Source: Fallopia convolvulus (Eukaryota > Streptophyta > Magnoliopsida > Caryophyllales > Polygonaceae). From it: a stretch of 64,000 nucleotides of DNA. A program made the position numbers and the translations under genes. The DNA is taken from positions 67,093,224 to 67,157,223 of the forward strand of contig OZ024719.1 in the NCBI GenBank assembly GCA_964016875.1. The letters run 5' to 3'. The notes beneath the pieces are model-generated. The model ran no database searches. It saw nothing but the letters and a program-made list of their open reading frames with translations, and was not told the DNA's origin. Positions 45,750 through 59,300 of this stretch are shown in pieces (position 1 is the first letter of the stretch; each line of letters opens with the position of its first letter).

Positions 45750-48584
45750 TCTAGGAATTCAAAGCACACAAGCAAGGAGAGATTGTGATTTAAGAAAGGG
45801 AAGTAAGACAAGTGTGCATGAGAATGACAGAATTTAGACCAAAAAGTAATGACCACTGTATTTGCAAATAAGTGAGTATTTATAAGAGCAAATTGAGGCT
45901 ATTAGAAGACAAAAACACAAGTATGGGTTAGATTTGTATACTTGCGCGCCAAATGGTAGTAGAAAACAAGAAGATGAGACATAAACAAGCAAAGGTGAGG
46001 CTGAAATGCTTAACAGGCAAATCCAACTCTGAAATGCTCAACAGCAAAATCAACGCCAACTTATAAGCAAAAAAAAAAAACAGTGGTCCTGTTCTAGGTG
46101 TAAGCAGAGAGAGATACCTGGAATGATAAACTAGAAAAAGTTGCATTGAAAATGAAAGAATCCCTCACCAAAATCCCCAATAATTGGTAAAACAAACGAA
46201 AGGTCATTTTCATGGAGACTAATTAACACTACTCAATCTCAATTATCTTGGGAGGACCATTGCTATTAAAATTTTAAGTGGATATTAGGTTTGGTAAGTC
46301 ACCTCCCCATGTCACAACAGTAACTCAAATATTTAATTTTTTTTTTCAAAATTACAAGGCAAACATTGAGCTACTCGTTTACTATAAGGCCAATCTAGAT
46401 CATTCATGAGGATAATTTTCCTAGTAGTATCATGATAAATGCTCTCGATCCAGATATAAGGTGTTAGTCCTTGATTCTATTATCTGTAGCCATGAAAAAT
46501 TATGCGGAAATTCCGCATGGTAATTGGTATCCCTGAGATATGACATTATTCATGAGGTGTATTAAAGTTTGACATAACTCATGCGGTAATCTTGAGATAT
46601 AGACAAAATTCGTAAATTACCTTGTGATTCAAACAAAATTTATAACATATATAACAAGAACATCAAAGTGGCTCAAAAGTTCACAGATGTCATTAATGAC
46701 GGTGTCACCAAAATATTGTCAATTTCAAAAGGATGGAACTGTTACAGTGGAGAAATACAACAATCAACATAATAAAAAAAGACCCACTTGCTACTTCATA
46801 GTTAAAAACCATATCCTTAGACGTCCAAATTCAAATTAAGAAAACTATAAAAAAAAGCCCATTAAAAAATTATTATAGAAATGCAAGATTAGGGCAAAAC
46901 GTAGAAAGTGGTTTTCCTACATGCATACATACATTGACATTGACATTGACTTATAGAAATACATCATTATAATAGTGTATAAAGAAACAGTAACCACTAC
47001 ATAACCATGAACCCACCAATCAAAGATACCGTGATTATAAAAACAAGTGAGAAATAGATGCTTCCATGCATTATACAAGATAACAAAGAGAAGAATAATT
47101 TGTTGGGATCAAAATGGCAAGGAAGAAGTCGACAGATGAGTGAAATCAACATATCAACAGCTGTAAATGGCATTGGCCGGGCGGCCGATCGATTATTGGG
47201 TTTTATTAACTCTTGATTTATTTTATCAATTTGGCTACGAAAAGCGAAAGAAAAATACATAAAATACTACGTAAAGTAAAGTGGAGCCCAGATGGGGAAG
47301 GGCAAAGTGGGCCAAAGTAAACGCACCATTGGTGGCTTGGAGATGGAAGATGATGATGAACCCAAAACCGGCTATTTTTACTTTTGGCAGAATATATTAA
47401 CAGACCCCTGTACTTATATTTTTTTTCCTATTAGATTCCTGTATTAAAAAAATTTCAAACAGACCTCTGTACTGCCCCCAATTTTGCCTATTAAACACTT
47501 TCAATCTTATTCTCCTTCCAGTGTACATCACACGCCTTATGTGTCATATTATTTTGCCAAATAAGCCAAAATGGTCAAATACGTACATGTTATTTTGCCT
47601 ATTGAACACTTTCAAGTCTTCATGCGCCTTATGTAACATGTACGTATTTTGTCAAAATAACATGTCCGTATTTGGATTTGGGCGGTAAATGGGAGCAGGC
47701 AATGCATGTGTGTGTGGGTATGGACATTGGACACCCAAAAAAGCATAAAAGTTTGCACTGACTTTGTGAGAGAGGTGGGGAGGAAGTTGTGTGTGTCGTC
47801 GATGCACATAATAATGGCAAAAGCAATTAACAAAAATTGATTTGTTTTTAGTCTTTTTTAAATGATTTGTCGACCTCACTTACCCTTCATCACCCAAAGG
47901 ATGTGTACGGAATAGATATCCATCATCAGAAATATTAAGGGACCAACTCCAAATCGAACTCAGACTATCCTACATTCCTATGTATGTTAAGTTTATATAT
48001 TGTGACTTTTGGCCTACTCAGTACTTACCCACATACCAATAGCTAATAGAGGCTGTAGCGATGTAACATATTATTTGAATATTGAACTAAGTTGTAGGTT
48101 GAAAATTTTATCGTCAAAATTACGTGTCGATCAGTTCATTTAAACGTTTCAGATTAATTTATACTTGCAGTGATAAATCTACGTGTATATTATATTTGGG
48201 TTACGTTAATTATGTTCTTAAGTCTCATATATGTAATAATGTCATGAAAAACATTAGCCACTCAGTGCAACAAGTCAAAAAACTGATCTGACATTTTCCG
48301 TTCAGTTCTTCAGTAAACCAACTTGTTTTCTGTGTTCATCCAAATTGACAAGGTTTTTTTTCCACAAACTAATAATGCAAGTACACTGATGTTTCATATC
48401 AGCTCTTCAATTATGGGTTTCTTACTTTGGATCCATATCTTCAACGATATCAATGTATGTATGCATGTAGGAAGAAATCGTTATTTTCGTTTAGAATCGT
48501 TTATTCTTATAACAAATCACTATGATCAAGATTATTTGTCAAAAACCACATTTTAAAGGGGTGTTTTTCAACAAACTATTTTTT
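45750..48584. other. Phosphatase promoter and intergenic DNA
   Basis: The first few hundred bases should hold the promoter and leader of the minus-strand phosphatase. Further on there is an AT-rich region. About 47395-47690 resembles decayed repeat DNA with CAGACCCCTGTACTT words. No gene is supported. Confidence 0.45.
47577..47673. repeat. 21-bp inverted repeat
   Basis: AAATACGTACATGTTATTTTG at 47577-47597 is matched in inverse at 47653-47673 with one mismatch, and a further CGTATTTTG copy lies between. It may be the end of a decayed MITE. Confidence 0.7.
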
Positions 48585-49925
48585 ATATTCATTTAAAATC
48601 TTTCATTATTATATGAATCTTTTATTTTCATTTAAAATCGTTCATTATTATAAGAGTTGAATCGTTCATTATTATATGAAATCGTTATATTGATTTAGAA
48701 TCGTTTATTATTATAAGAAATCGTTTAAAATCGTTCATTTTTATAAAAAAATCGTTATATTCCTTTAAAATCATTGATTATTATAAAAATCGTTATATTT
48801 ATTTATAATCGTTTATTCTCATAAGAAATTGTTCTATTTATTTAGAAATGTTCATTCTTATAAGGAATTATTATATTCTTTTAGAATAGTTCATTCTTAT
48901 AAGAAATCGTTATACTACTTTAGAATCGTTCATTCGTATAAGAAATCAATATATTCCTTTAGAATTGTTCATTCTTATAAGAAATCGTTCTATTCCTTTT
49001 GAATCTTTCATTCTTATAAGAAATTATTATAATTTTAAGAATTGTTCATTCATATAAAATATCGTTAAATTCTTTTAGAATCGTTTATTTTTATAAGGAA
49101 TTATTATATTCTTTTAGAATTGTTCATTCTTATAAGAAATCATTATATTCCTTTTGAATCATTCATTCTTATAAGGAATTATTATATTCTTTAAGAATAT
49201 TTCATTCTTATAAAATATCATTATATTTCTTTATAATCGTTCATTTTTATAAGGAATTATTTTATTCTCTTAGAAATTTTCATTTTTATAAGAAATCGTT
49301 ATATTCCTTTAGAATCGTTCATTCTTATAAGAACTCGTTATATTCATTTAGAATCACTCAATCTTATAAGAAATCATTATATTCCTTTAGAATCATTCAT
49401 TCTTTTAAGAAATTGTTCTATTTCAATAAAATTGTTCATTCTTATAAGGAATCGTTTATTCCTTTAAAACCATTCATTCTTATAAGAAATCGCTCTATTG
49501 CTTTAGAATCGTTCATTCTTATCAGAACTCGTTATATTCACTTAAAATCGTTCAATCTTATAAGAAATCGTTAGATTCCTTTAGAATCATTCATTCTTAT
49601 TAGGAATTATTATATTCTTTTAGAATTGTTCATTGTTATAAGAAATCGTTACATTCCTTTAGAATCGCTCATTTTTTATAACTTATAAGAACTCGTTATA
49701 TTCATTTAGAATCGTTAAATCTTATAAGAAATGTTATATTCCTTTAGAATCATTCATTCTTATAAGAAAACGATCTATTCCTTTAGAATCATTCATTCTT
49801 ATAAGGAATTATTATATTCTTTTATAATTATTCATTCTTATAAGAAATCGTTATATTCCTTTAGAATCGTTTATTCTTATAAGAACTTGTTATATTCATT
49901 TAGAATCATTCATTTTATTAAGGAA
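48585..49925. repeat. 39-bp minisatellite, about 34 copies
   Basis: An AT-rich unit of 39 bases made of AGAATCGTTCATTCTTATAA followed by GAAATCGTTATATTCCTTT, with variable positions (Cg/Ca, Gaaat/Gaact, Ccttt/Cattt). It is more degenerate at the left end (48585-48850) and tighter to the right. The ORF at 49731-49928 simply translates it into a 13-residue repeat. No spacer-like unique segments are present. Confidence 0.92.
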
Positions 49926-51212
49926 TAAAATCATACATTATACCATTAGCTATATTAGTATACTTTTCCAAATTTTCCTCTATGTAATTTCTCAATTACC
50001 TCTAGTATTTTAGGCATGTAATCTTTGCCTTACCCCCCTCTCTTTTAGCTTTAACGTTGTAATCTTTAGTATATAAGTTTTGTATCATCTTCTACAATGA
50101 ATCAATAAGAAGAACACGTTTATCTCATAAGGAATTATTATATTCTTTAAGAATTGTTCATCAATATTTATACGAATAAAGATTGAAATATTTAAAGATA
50201 AAAACATCAATATTTACATGAATAAGTCAAAAAGAAAATTAAAGAAAAGATATTGTAATTTTTTTTTATTAAAATTCAATTTAGGCAAATAATTATTAAT
50301 ATTGAAAAAATTAATATTTTAATCAAAATTTTATTTAAGATAAATCTTTTACATAAATAGATAAAAAATAAAGATAAATTAATATTTTTAATTTTAATTA
50401 AAATTCGAATTATTTTTTTCACATAAATAGATTGAAAGGAATTTAATTGTAAAAATCTAAATTAATAAAAAAAGTGAATTTTTAAATATACTAGAGTGCT
50501 AACCCGTCCGTTGGATGAGATGGAGTTTATATTTTGTATTTTTTTTCTAAATGTTCAAGCTTTTCTAAATCATAACATTTGATTATGCATATTAATTAAT
50601 TTTTTATGAATATTATAAGAGAATGTATATAAAAATATTAAAAACATACATATCTACCTTAATACATTATAAAGCAGAACCCAAGTCTGTTGTAAAATTT
50701 GTGCCACGTGACATTTTTAAATAAATTAATGTGAAATTATTTTATAAATATTAGTGTCAAAAAATAAGAAAATATTATTTAAAAATACTCAATAAAGTAA
50801 AATCAATATTTTAATAATTTCAATCTAAATTTGGACAAGATCTCCACAAATAATGAAAAAATATTTAAAAATATATTCAATTAAAATATGGAGTACAATC
50901 TAAAAAAATAATTTATCTATTGCATATTTTATTTTGATATTATATAAATATATTTAGTATTTTAAATTAATATTGTAGAATTGTATAGTTTTTTAGTTGT
51001 ATAGATTTTTAGTAATATTATCTCGTGAATATCATGAGACTTCAACTAGTATAAATTATTTGATTATTTAATCGGTGCATATTAGTTTAAGATATATGAA
51101 ATTCTTTTCCGTCCTAATTTGATAGTCCAAACATTATGTTCACTTTATATACTTAATCTATTGTCAATGTTTAGGTTTGAATACAAAAAACAGAGTATTT
51201 ATTATTGACATT
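49926..51212. other. AT-rich intergenic DNA
   Basis: Very AT-rich. One isolated minisatellite-like unit recurs near 50125-50160. The stretch from 50490 (CTAGAGTGCTAACCCGTCCG) resembles the edges of common plant AT-rich non-autonomous elements, but I cannot define its borders. No gene. Confidence 0.45.
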
Positions 51213-51220
51213 AAGTTTAT

Positions 51221-51477
51221 AGAGTTTGGTTCAAATGAAACAAAGTCTTATCCTAAAACGTGAAACAAATGCATTTTTTCTAGTTCATAGTGCACTTTTC
51301 ATACAAAAGTGCATTGAAAAATATAAAAAGTGCAATACGAAAAAGTGCACTACAAAAAATACGAAAAGTGCACTGAAAAGTACGAAAAGTGCACTCTAAA
51401 GTAGAAAAAGTGCACTATAAACTAGGAAAAGTGCATTCGTTTTAGGATAAGAGTTCGTTTCATTTGAATCAAACTCT
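51221..51477. mobile_element. Foldback MITE with GTGCAC repeats
   Basis: The 257-bp element has terminal AGAGTTTGGTTCAAATGAAAC and an inverted partner ending CAAACTCT. The arms match over about 80 bases, with TCTTATCCTAAAACG in both. Identical 8-bp repeats AAGTTTAT flank it (51213-51220, 51478-51485), pointing to hAT. The middle holds about eight AAAGTGCACT-type words spaced 17-23 bases apart. Confidence 0.85.
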
Positions 51478-51485
51478 AAGTTTAT

Positions 51486-52753
51486 AATATGGTAGAGAAT
51501 ATAACTTAAATTTAGTATAACATATATTTAGTATGAATATTTAATATTTCTATATATTTTACTTTAGATTGAATTTTTTAACTTACGTAAATTATTATAA
51601 ACAATATTTAGCATTAATAATAATGTTCATATAGCTTATTTTATTTTAGCTAGAATATTCTCACCATATTTAAATTGCCGAAAACACAAAATCCTACGTG
51701 ACCTGAAAAATCTTAGGTGGCATATTCTAAGATACTACGTGGCATGTAGTTTATAATGTTGTAGAAAAAATAACTTAAATAAATTATTATAAAAAATATT
51801 TTGCATTAATATGTAATGTTCCTATAATTTATTTTGTTTTAGATAGAATCTTGTTAAGTTAAATAAATTATCATATAAAATATTTAATATTAATACTTAA
51901 TATTTAACATTAGATCAAATCTTTATTTTAGATAGAATCTTTCCTAGATAAATTTATCTTTATTTTTATATTATCCTAAAATAATATCAATCTATATAAA
52001 ACTGCAAAATATAATCCTATGTGACAAAATGTGGCTTAACGTAGGAACGACGTATAGGAAAATCCTGGGTGACGCAACGTGGTGACATTATTCATTGCGT
52101 CTAGTATATATAGATATACATTTCGATGTATTTCCGTAATCAACCAACTTGTCTTGAATTTGTTTATTTAACCCTTATATAACATTTTTAGTTTTCATCC
52201 ATATTGTATTACATATTAACTATACAAAATATTATTAAAATAAATTAAATTATTTACTTAATTTCATTTTCACATATAAGAAATATTATTAAAATAAATT
52301 GATTTAACCCCTTAATTACATGTTTTGTTGATGATGGGATAGAACCGGCCTTGAAAGCCGGTTCTTCAGAGCACCGGTCTGCAGGACCGGTTCTGTCCTG
52401 ACACAAATGTCAAATCTGGGGGCGAAAAATCCACTGCATGCGCCCTATGAGAGCAAAGCAGAGTAGAGGTTTCGCAATAAAAAAATATAACTTTTTTCAG
52501 ATAACGTATTTAATCAGGAATTAATTAAAAAATTCCGTCCAAAATAATAAACAAATAAATTTCGCAATTGAATTTTGTCGTCGCATTTGGCAGACGTCGT
52601 CGCTTACGTTTCTCAGACAAATGACAAATTCAACTCGGAAACCATCTCCCAAAAAGAAAGAGAGAGAGAGATCGAAATTTTGCTAGAAAGACCAAATCAT
52701 AGTGGCAGAGCCGATGTTGCCATTCTCATTTTTTCTGATTGAACGAAGAGAAG
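51486..52753. other. AT-rich intergenic DNA and NMO promoter
   Basis: No gene. It includes a pair of strong hairpins at 52341-52391 and a purine-rich leader (GAGAGAGAGAGATCG near 52660) just before the next gene. Confidence 0.5.
52341..52391. repeat. Two adjacent perfect hairpins
   Basis: AGAACCGGC-CTTGAAA-GCCGGTTCT (52341-52365) is followed 7 bases later by ACCGGTC-TGCAG-GACCGGT (52373-52391). Both are built on ACCGG, and the outer arms can also pair with each other. The position is about 360-410 bases before the nitronate monooxygenase-like ATG. Confidence 0.85.
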
Positions 52754-55114
52754 ATGGGAATTCTAGGGTTTGAGTATGGAATAGTGCAGGCGCCCTTAGG
52801 TCCGGACATCTCCGGCCCGGAGCTCGTTGCTGCTGTCGCCAATGCCGGTGGCCTTGGCTTCCTCAGAGCTCCTGATTGGGTTAGTCTCCTTCTTTGTCAA
52901 TTTTCTTTTGTTTGAATTTGTTGGTTTTTGGTTATCTGATGAATTCTCAACTAACTGCTCGCTAAGAACCAATTGATGGAGGAAGATTGGGGATTGAGCT
53001 TTTCCTTGTAGATTGAGAAAAATTGGAAATTCATGATCTTTTCTTTTCGCCTTCTGAGATTACTGTCATGCTTTTTTGTGTTTAATTTAGGGCTATGAAA
53101 TGTATACGATCAATCTGTACAAAAATTGTGTGTAAAAGATGCACTAAACCACTAACTCAGCTCAGTAATTTTTATTTTTTTTGCTTTCAAAAGTTATTGT
53201 TTTATATTTAATAAATGTGAAGAGTTTTTCCTTGAATTCATGCTGTTCAGGAAGCCCCTGAATATGTAAGAGAGATGATAAGGAAGACGAGAACCTTAAC
53301 TGACAAGGGGTTTGGCATTGGTGTTGTTTTGGCTTTTCCCTATGAGGAGAACTTAAAGGTTATACTCGACGAAAAGGTGGCAGTCTTACAGGTCTACTGG
53401 GGTGAAGTCTCAGAGGAACTTGTGCAAAAAGCTCATATTGCTGGAGTCAAGATTGTTCCTCAAGTGAGTTTTATATATTCCTACGGTTAGAGTTGCCAAA
53501 GTTTGATCATGTCAGAATATGTTAATTTGCTTCTAGTCCAGATTAATGCCTTTGGCAGATCAGATTGATTGCTTTTAAGTTCTGCTTATTGAATAATCCA
53601 AGCTGAAGCATCATTTCTTGCAGATTGGAAACCACAAAGATTAATGTGGATTTCATGATTTATGGTTTATATGCAACATATAAAATGTCTTCTTCATAAG
53701 AACTTTCTTAGCAAGAGGGTTTCTATCGGAGCAAGGAATTTGCTATTTCATATACTTTGATTACTTATGCTGATACTAGAAATAAGGTTATGGTGGTTGT
53801 GGGCCTGATCTCCTTATACGTATTTGATCACATTCATCTTTAATTCTTTCAACCTGTCCCTTTTTTCGAAAAGTTTTTCTAGTTGTTATAATGGGAGATT
53901 AAGTTGCATTTGCTGCATATTGGTTGAATTTTGTATGTTGGTATACGTCTCATAAATGCCAATCCTAAGATTAAACATACAAACCAATAAAAAAAATGCG
54001 GTGTTGTTCATTTGAAGGTTGGTAGTGTTGAAGGTGCAGCCAAAGCCATCAGTGTGGGTGTTGATGCTATCATTGTTCAAGGACTTGAGGCTGGTGGTCA
54101 TGTGATTGGCCAGGTATATATTATAAACTCCATTTCCAGCTCACCCTACTTCTTTTACTTTACAGTTTGGTACCTTACTTTAGAATCTAAGGAGTTTACA
54201 CGAATTTCCCACCCCTTTCATTCTTGGATGGCCTTACCTTAGGTTTTCTACTTACATCTTACTTTCTATTAAATTCTGACAAAGTGAATTTAAATCCAAG
54301 TGTTTCTTCAATTATGTAGGATGGACTAATCACATTATTGCCCAGAGTAGTGGAGCTAGTAGGAGACCGAAATATTCCAGTAATAGCTGCAGGAGGCATT
54401 GTGGACGCACGTGGCTATGTTGCTGCATTGGCACTTGGTGCTCAAGGAGTTTGTATGGGCACTAGGTATGAAAGAATCTAGATCACACAAATAAACACTA
54501 CATTGTTTATAACATGCACAATTGATACTGATAAACCGATTATTGAATCAAGCAAGGAGCTCCAGATTAAGTATTTCCTATGTGGTGCAGGTTCCTTGCT
54601 ACTGAAGAGAGCTACGCGCACCCTACTTACAAGCAGAAGCTAGTTGAATATCAGAATACCGAGTACACAAACGTATTTGGTCGTGCAAGGTGGCCAAATG
54701 CACCCCAGCGCGTTCTGTACACTCCTTTCTTCAGCACTTGGCGGTCTCTTCCTGAACACATGAACGAATCAGACCAAGCCGTCATTGGCTACTCCACAAT
54801 CCATGGAGTGGTAAATTCTTCTAAATTGAGTGAATAAAAACATGAGTTTTGTTTCTCAATTCTGGATATTTTTATTGGAGGTGTGATTTGATTTGATTGT
54901 TGTTTGATGGCAGGAGAAAGAGATTAGGAGATTTGCAGGCACAGTGCCGAACAAGACTACGACAGGGGACTTGGAGAGCATGGTGATGTACGCTGGCCAA
55001 GGCGTAGGACTTATTAAGGAGATTTTGCCGGCTGGAGAAGTTGTAAGAAAGCTTGTTGAGGAAACCCAGATGCTAATTCGATCCAAATTTGCTCAATCTG
55101 TGTGTCAAAGTTAA
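52754..55114 (+). CDS. Nitronate monooxygenase-like flavoprotein
   Basis: Six exons join in frame to 333 residues: 52754-52879, 53251-53463, 54018-54113, 54320-54465, 54591-54810, 54914-55114. The chain is a TIM-barrel FMN enzyme of the 2-nitropropane dioxygenase/nitronate monooxygenase family, which oxidises alkyl nitronates. Motifs are IVQAPLGPDISGPELVAAV near the start, LRAPDW, VLQVYWGEV, VQGLEAGGHVIGQDG (133-147), PVIAAGGIVDARG (165-177, phosphate-binding loop) and ALGAQGVCMGTRF. The C-terminal YAGQGVGLIKEILPAGEVV is typical. No transit peptide is obvious. All introns are GT-AG. The ATG at 52754 is in frame with MGILGFEYG and preceded by a purine-rich leader. The physiological substrate in plants is not settled. 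Confidence 0.92.
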
Positions 55115-56361
55115 AGCAGCAAGCAATTGTGTGTGTGTCATTTTAGCCTTTGTTTGGCAAGATTGAAGATTGTAACAAAAATAAGACAGTTCACAAAGTG
55201 TCCAGCATAGCATTGATTAATAATTGGAAAATGTGTCTGAAATCATCCTAACTTTTAGTTGTTGTTGTTGTTGTTGAAGTGTTTTTATTTTGTTTGTAAA
55301 GTCTGTGTTCGAAAATCTGTCAGAAATGGTCCTATTTTTTATTAAACTCATTCAGTTATTTTGACTTGTCGGTGGGAATGTGGCAACGCACTTCTATTGA
55401 AGTTTTACTTGTTTGCTTTGACATGATACCATAGATGATCAATGTTCTGATGAACAAAAAAAAATCATAAAAAGAGAGAGAGAAAATACAATAAAATTTG
55501 TAAATTTTTTAAATGTTCTTTAATCAATTCAATGCAATACATAAGTGTAAATAATTATGGTTAATTTCGACAATAACTAGGTAAAGTTTCACTTTTCAAG
55601 TTAAAAATTCAAGAAGATAAATAACTATGGATAAGCGTTACTTGCAAATTAAACAAGATCTTTTTCAGCAAAAAAGGAGTGACCGTTTGATCAAAAGGTT
55701 CGCACCTCCCCAGAAAACATGCTCTCGCCAGCTGGCCATGTTCATCGCAAAATATAAAATATGTCAACCTTTTTTTTTTCTATCTCTCCACCTCTCTTAT
55801 TTGTCATTCCTTTTTCTTCCTCTCTCGAAGGCAGCATAATCTAAGAGCGCTCGCTTCTTTAGGCCTAAAATCCTGTAAGTTCTCTCTCTGATGAAAAGTA
55901 TACCTAATTTGATCTCCCATTTCAATATATTGTTTAATTTTACGATCCATATGCATAGGGCTCTGATCATCGCTTGGGTTTTTTGCCGTTTCAAATAAAG
56001 TTTGGATCTTGTGAAGTCATTTCATTGTTTCCTCGTGAATTTCACCACTTCCCGGAATTTCTTGCGACTTCCTGATTCGATTGATCAAGGGTTCCATTGC
56101 ACTGTTTCTAAATTTTTGTTCTTGATTAGGTCGAGCTGATTTTCTTCGCCATTCTCTTGCAATGCTCGTTCTTTTCCAATGGCCTCCATGAAAATAGGAT
56201 TTCTAGTCTATGTAGTAATTGGATAGTTTCGTTGAATTTTACACAACACAATCTAGTGTCTTCTTGCGGATGCAAACTTCTGACATTGTATTGATGCAAA
56301 GGAAATTTAACATCTTTAAGAAAACAACAGGATTATTGGACTGCTGAAAGACCACAGGAAA
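55115..56361. other. NMO 3' UTR and TOM2A promoter/leader
   Basis: The first part is the 3' region of the preceding gene. From about 55790 a pyrimidine-rich stretch looks like the leader of the next gene. A donor CCTGTAAGTT at about 55874 and an acceptor near 56330 suggest a leader intron; this is inference. Confidence 0.5.
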
Positions 56362-59300
56362 ATGGCATGCCGAGGGTTCTTGGAATGCGTGTTGAAGCTA
56401 CTCAATTTTTTGATGACCCTTGCTGGGTTAGCAATGGTGGGCTATGGTATCTACTTATTCGTGGAGTATGAACAATCGTCTTCGATGAATTCGATACCAA
56501 TGACACCTGTTAGTGGTGAGGATCTGATTCGAGTTGGACGGCCATTCCTTGATACGGTGTCACTGTCCAGCAGTGTCTGGGATGATATAGCTTCCGCTTG
56601 GTAGTGCCCCTTCTTGTATTCATTGTTTATTAGTTTGGCATAAGTTCCATGGTTAATCTACTTAGATTTGTGTATGAACTGGATTAAGTCTCTCTCTGGA
56701 TGATATAACTGTGTTAAACTGTTCAAGTATTCCTGTGATAATAGTTTGTGCTGATTTGAGATAGGACTGAAACTTTTCCTGAGTTTTAACCAGTATAGGA
56801 ATTTGAACGCATGCATATTTTTTTATTGTTTGTCTTGGTGTGGTTCCTTGTCATAACTGTAAAATAATTGTTGTCTACTCATTGATTACCATTGGATTTT
56901 CTGCTGCCATCTTTTTGTTATTCTCTCATTGTTAAGGTAGTATTGTTTTTTTGTGCACTTGTCTGGAAATGGTTAAGTACCTTTCAATCTTGGAGTATAT
57001 TTACCACTTTTATATTTTTACCGGTGCCATTTAAGCAAAAAATTTTTTACAGTATCTTTCCTTTTTTCAAACATCTAACTTGAGAAGAGAATTATGGACC
57101 CTATTTACCAAAATAATAAATAAAGAGGGGATATTCTTTGATTTTGTACTTGACAACACTGCTGTTCTTGCCGTGGTTTACCACATGTTTCTGCCAGAGT
57201 GCCAGAAACCTGATGTCTCTCCATACTCTGTTTGTACATTTGACCTCTCGAATGAAAAGGCTAAACTCAGTGTTTGGTTTCCTGTTATGATAAAGTTTTT
57301 ACCCATCTATATTGTATTCTCTTTAATATAATGTCTGCAGGTTTTTGTGCGTCTTCGTTGGTGTTGGAATTCTCCTTTTTATCATCTCATGTTTTGGTTG
57401 TATTGGAGCATCGACAAGGAATGGTTGCTGCCTTAGCTGTGTATCCTTACAAGTGTTGTCTGTCTTCTACGTATGGCATACATAAAGGAATAAGTGATGG
57501 CTTGTCCATGCTTTTGGCTTTCAAGGGGTTTCAAACATGAAGTTTGAGCTTGACAATATTATTGCCTTGCTGGAACTCAGTGATGAAAATTAATGTCCAT
57601 TCCTCAATCTTCTATGTCAACTAACTATTCTATTAAAGGAAAGAGAGAAATAAGGGAAAGGAAAAAGGAGTACCTACAACTTTAAAAAGCATGATAATGG
57701 ATAATTTTTTCTCATATTTGCAGCTACTTTACAGAACATAGACACACCAAGGCAACAAAAAATATTCAACTGTTTCATACCTAAAATTAGACTTGCATTT
57801 ATTGCTTTCCAGTATATTGTGTTCTACCTTGACAAAAACTTAGTATGCTTTACTGGTGATCTTGTTGATACTCATAGAACTCGGATGTGCTGCTTTCATG
57901 TTTTTTGACAGCAGCTGGGAAGATGTAAGTTTCATGACAACTCATTTCTAGTGCTGATGAATGATACAGTTTCCTAATGCTCTGATCCCTTTGTTTTTCC
58001 CAGGAAATCCCAACTGATGGTACTGGGTATTTTGACAAGATCTATGCTTTTCTAAAGGAGCATTGGAGCATAGCTAAGTGGGTAGCTCTTGGAATTGTTG
58101 TTTTTGAAGTAAGAAGTACTATCTTTTCATGTCCTTATTTGTATATCTGTGAAAAGCACTGGCTATAAAAACCCACCATGAAATATTTCTGAAAATGAAA
58201 CTAGAAGTGCATTTTTATTACTCCCAGATTTAGAAGCCATCAACCTGCTTGATGCTATGTTTTTTTTTTTATCAAAGGCTAAGAGTGCTAGTTAGCATTG
58301 TAGCTATAGTGAACAATATGCTGTGAATTTGTTCACTTCAGCCACTTTACTACGTGCTATCATCATCTGAAAAGAGGAAATATATAGTTGAGACATCAAA
58401 TAGGCTTTGATAGATCTTTTATTGCATGTTTGCTCTAGTACCTGCTACTGGATTTGTACTTGGACAATGTTGATAACTTGCACGAGTATAATTTCCTGGA
58501 CAAACCTTGATTACTAATGTCCAACTCTTGTTGCTATTTTTCATTTTCAACTGGTTTTCCACCTTATTTTCACAGATGGAGATATTCCTACAGTCTGTTA
58601 TATAACTAGAAACTAATACTGTCATCCATCACCTTGACTCTCCTTTGTGGTAGATTATCTCTATTTTGGTAATTTTAATTCTATCAGGACCTTCCAAGCA
58701 CTTTCATTCGTATGATGCACCGTTCTCTTTGCATCTTATGTCTTTTGCAATATCTTGGATTCCATTCTGTCTTTAGCTTTAGGTCTGATTAATTTGCTTG
58801 ATTATGTCATCCTTAATTGGGCTTTGACAGCATTTTTCAATTTTTTTCTTGTTTTTTCAAATTTTTTTCTTGTTTTTTCAATTAGATGATATAGTTAATA
58901 TCAGAGTGTATTATCTTATTTCACCAGCAGATCTTGTTTACTTATTGTTTAAATATGTTTAGCAAAGTAGTCTATACTCTTTAGCTATTAATCATTGGAA
59001 TGAGTGAAATGCTGCAATAGACCACAAAGTGTTTGCCAAAAGCTGTGCATAGTTGACCAGTAAGGGTTAAAGCCAAAATCCCAGCAACATATAAATAAAA
59101 ATTAATTACAGCAGCCGATTTTCTAACATATTGTTTATGTCACTGCTGTTATGCAGGCTGTTCTTTTCTTATTAGCACTTCTTGTCAGGGCTGCAAATGC
59201 ACCAGCAGAATATGACAGTGATGAAGAGTTTATTAACCCAAGGCAATCTGTTAGGCAGCCCTTAATCAATAGACCCCCTCCTGCAACAGGAGTCCCTGTT

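Noticed and set aside
48585..49925. Direct-repeat array that might suggest a CRISPR
   Set aside because: There are no unique spacers, the units abut, and the surroundings are plant nuclear genes. It is a minisatellite.
49731..49928. 65-codon repetitive ORF
   Set aside because: It is only the 39-bp repeat read in a phase where the unit makes 13 codons.
56892..57331. ORFs in intron 1 of the tetraspanin gene
   Set aside because: T-rich hydrophobic frames within an intron bounded by good splice sites.
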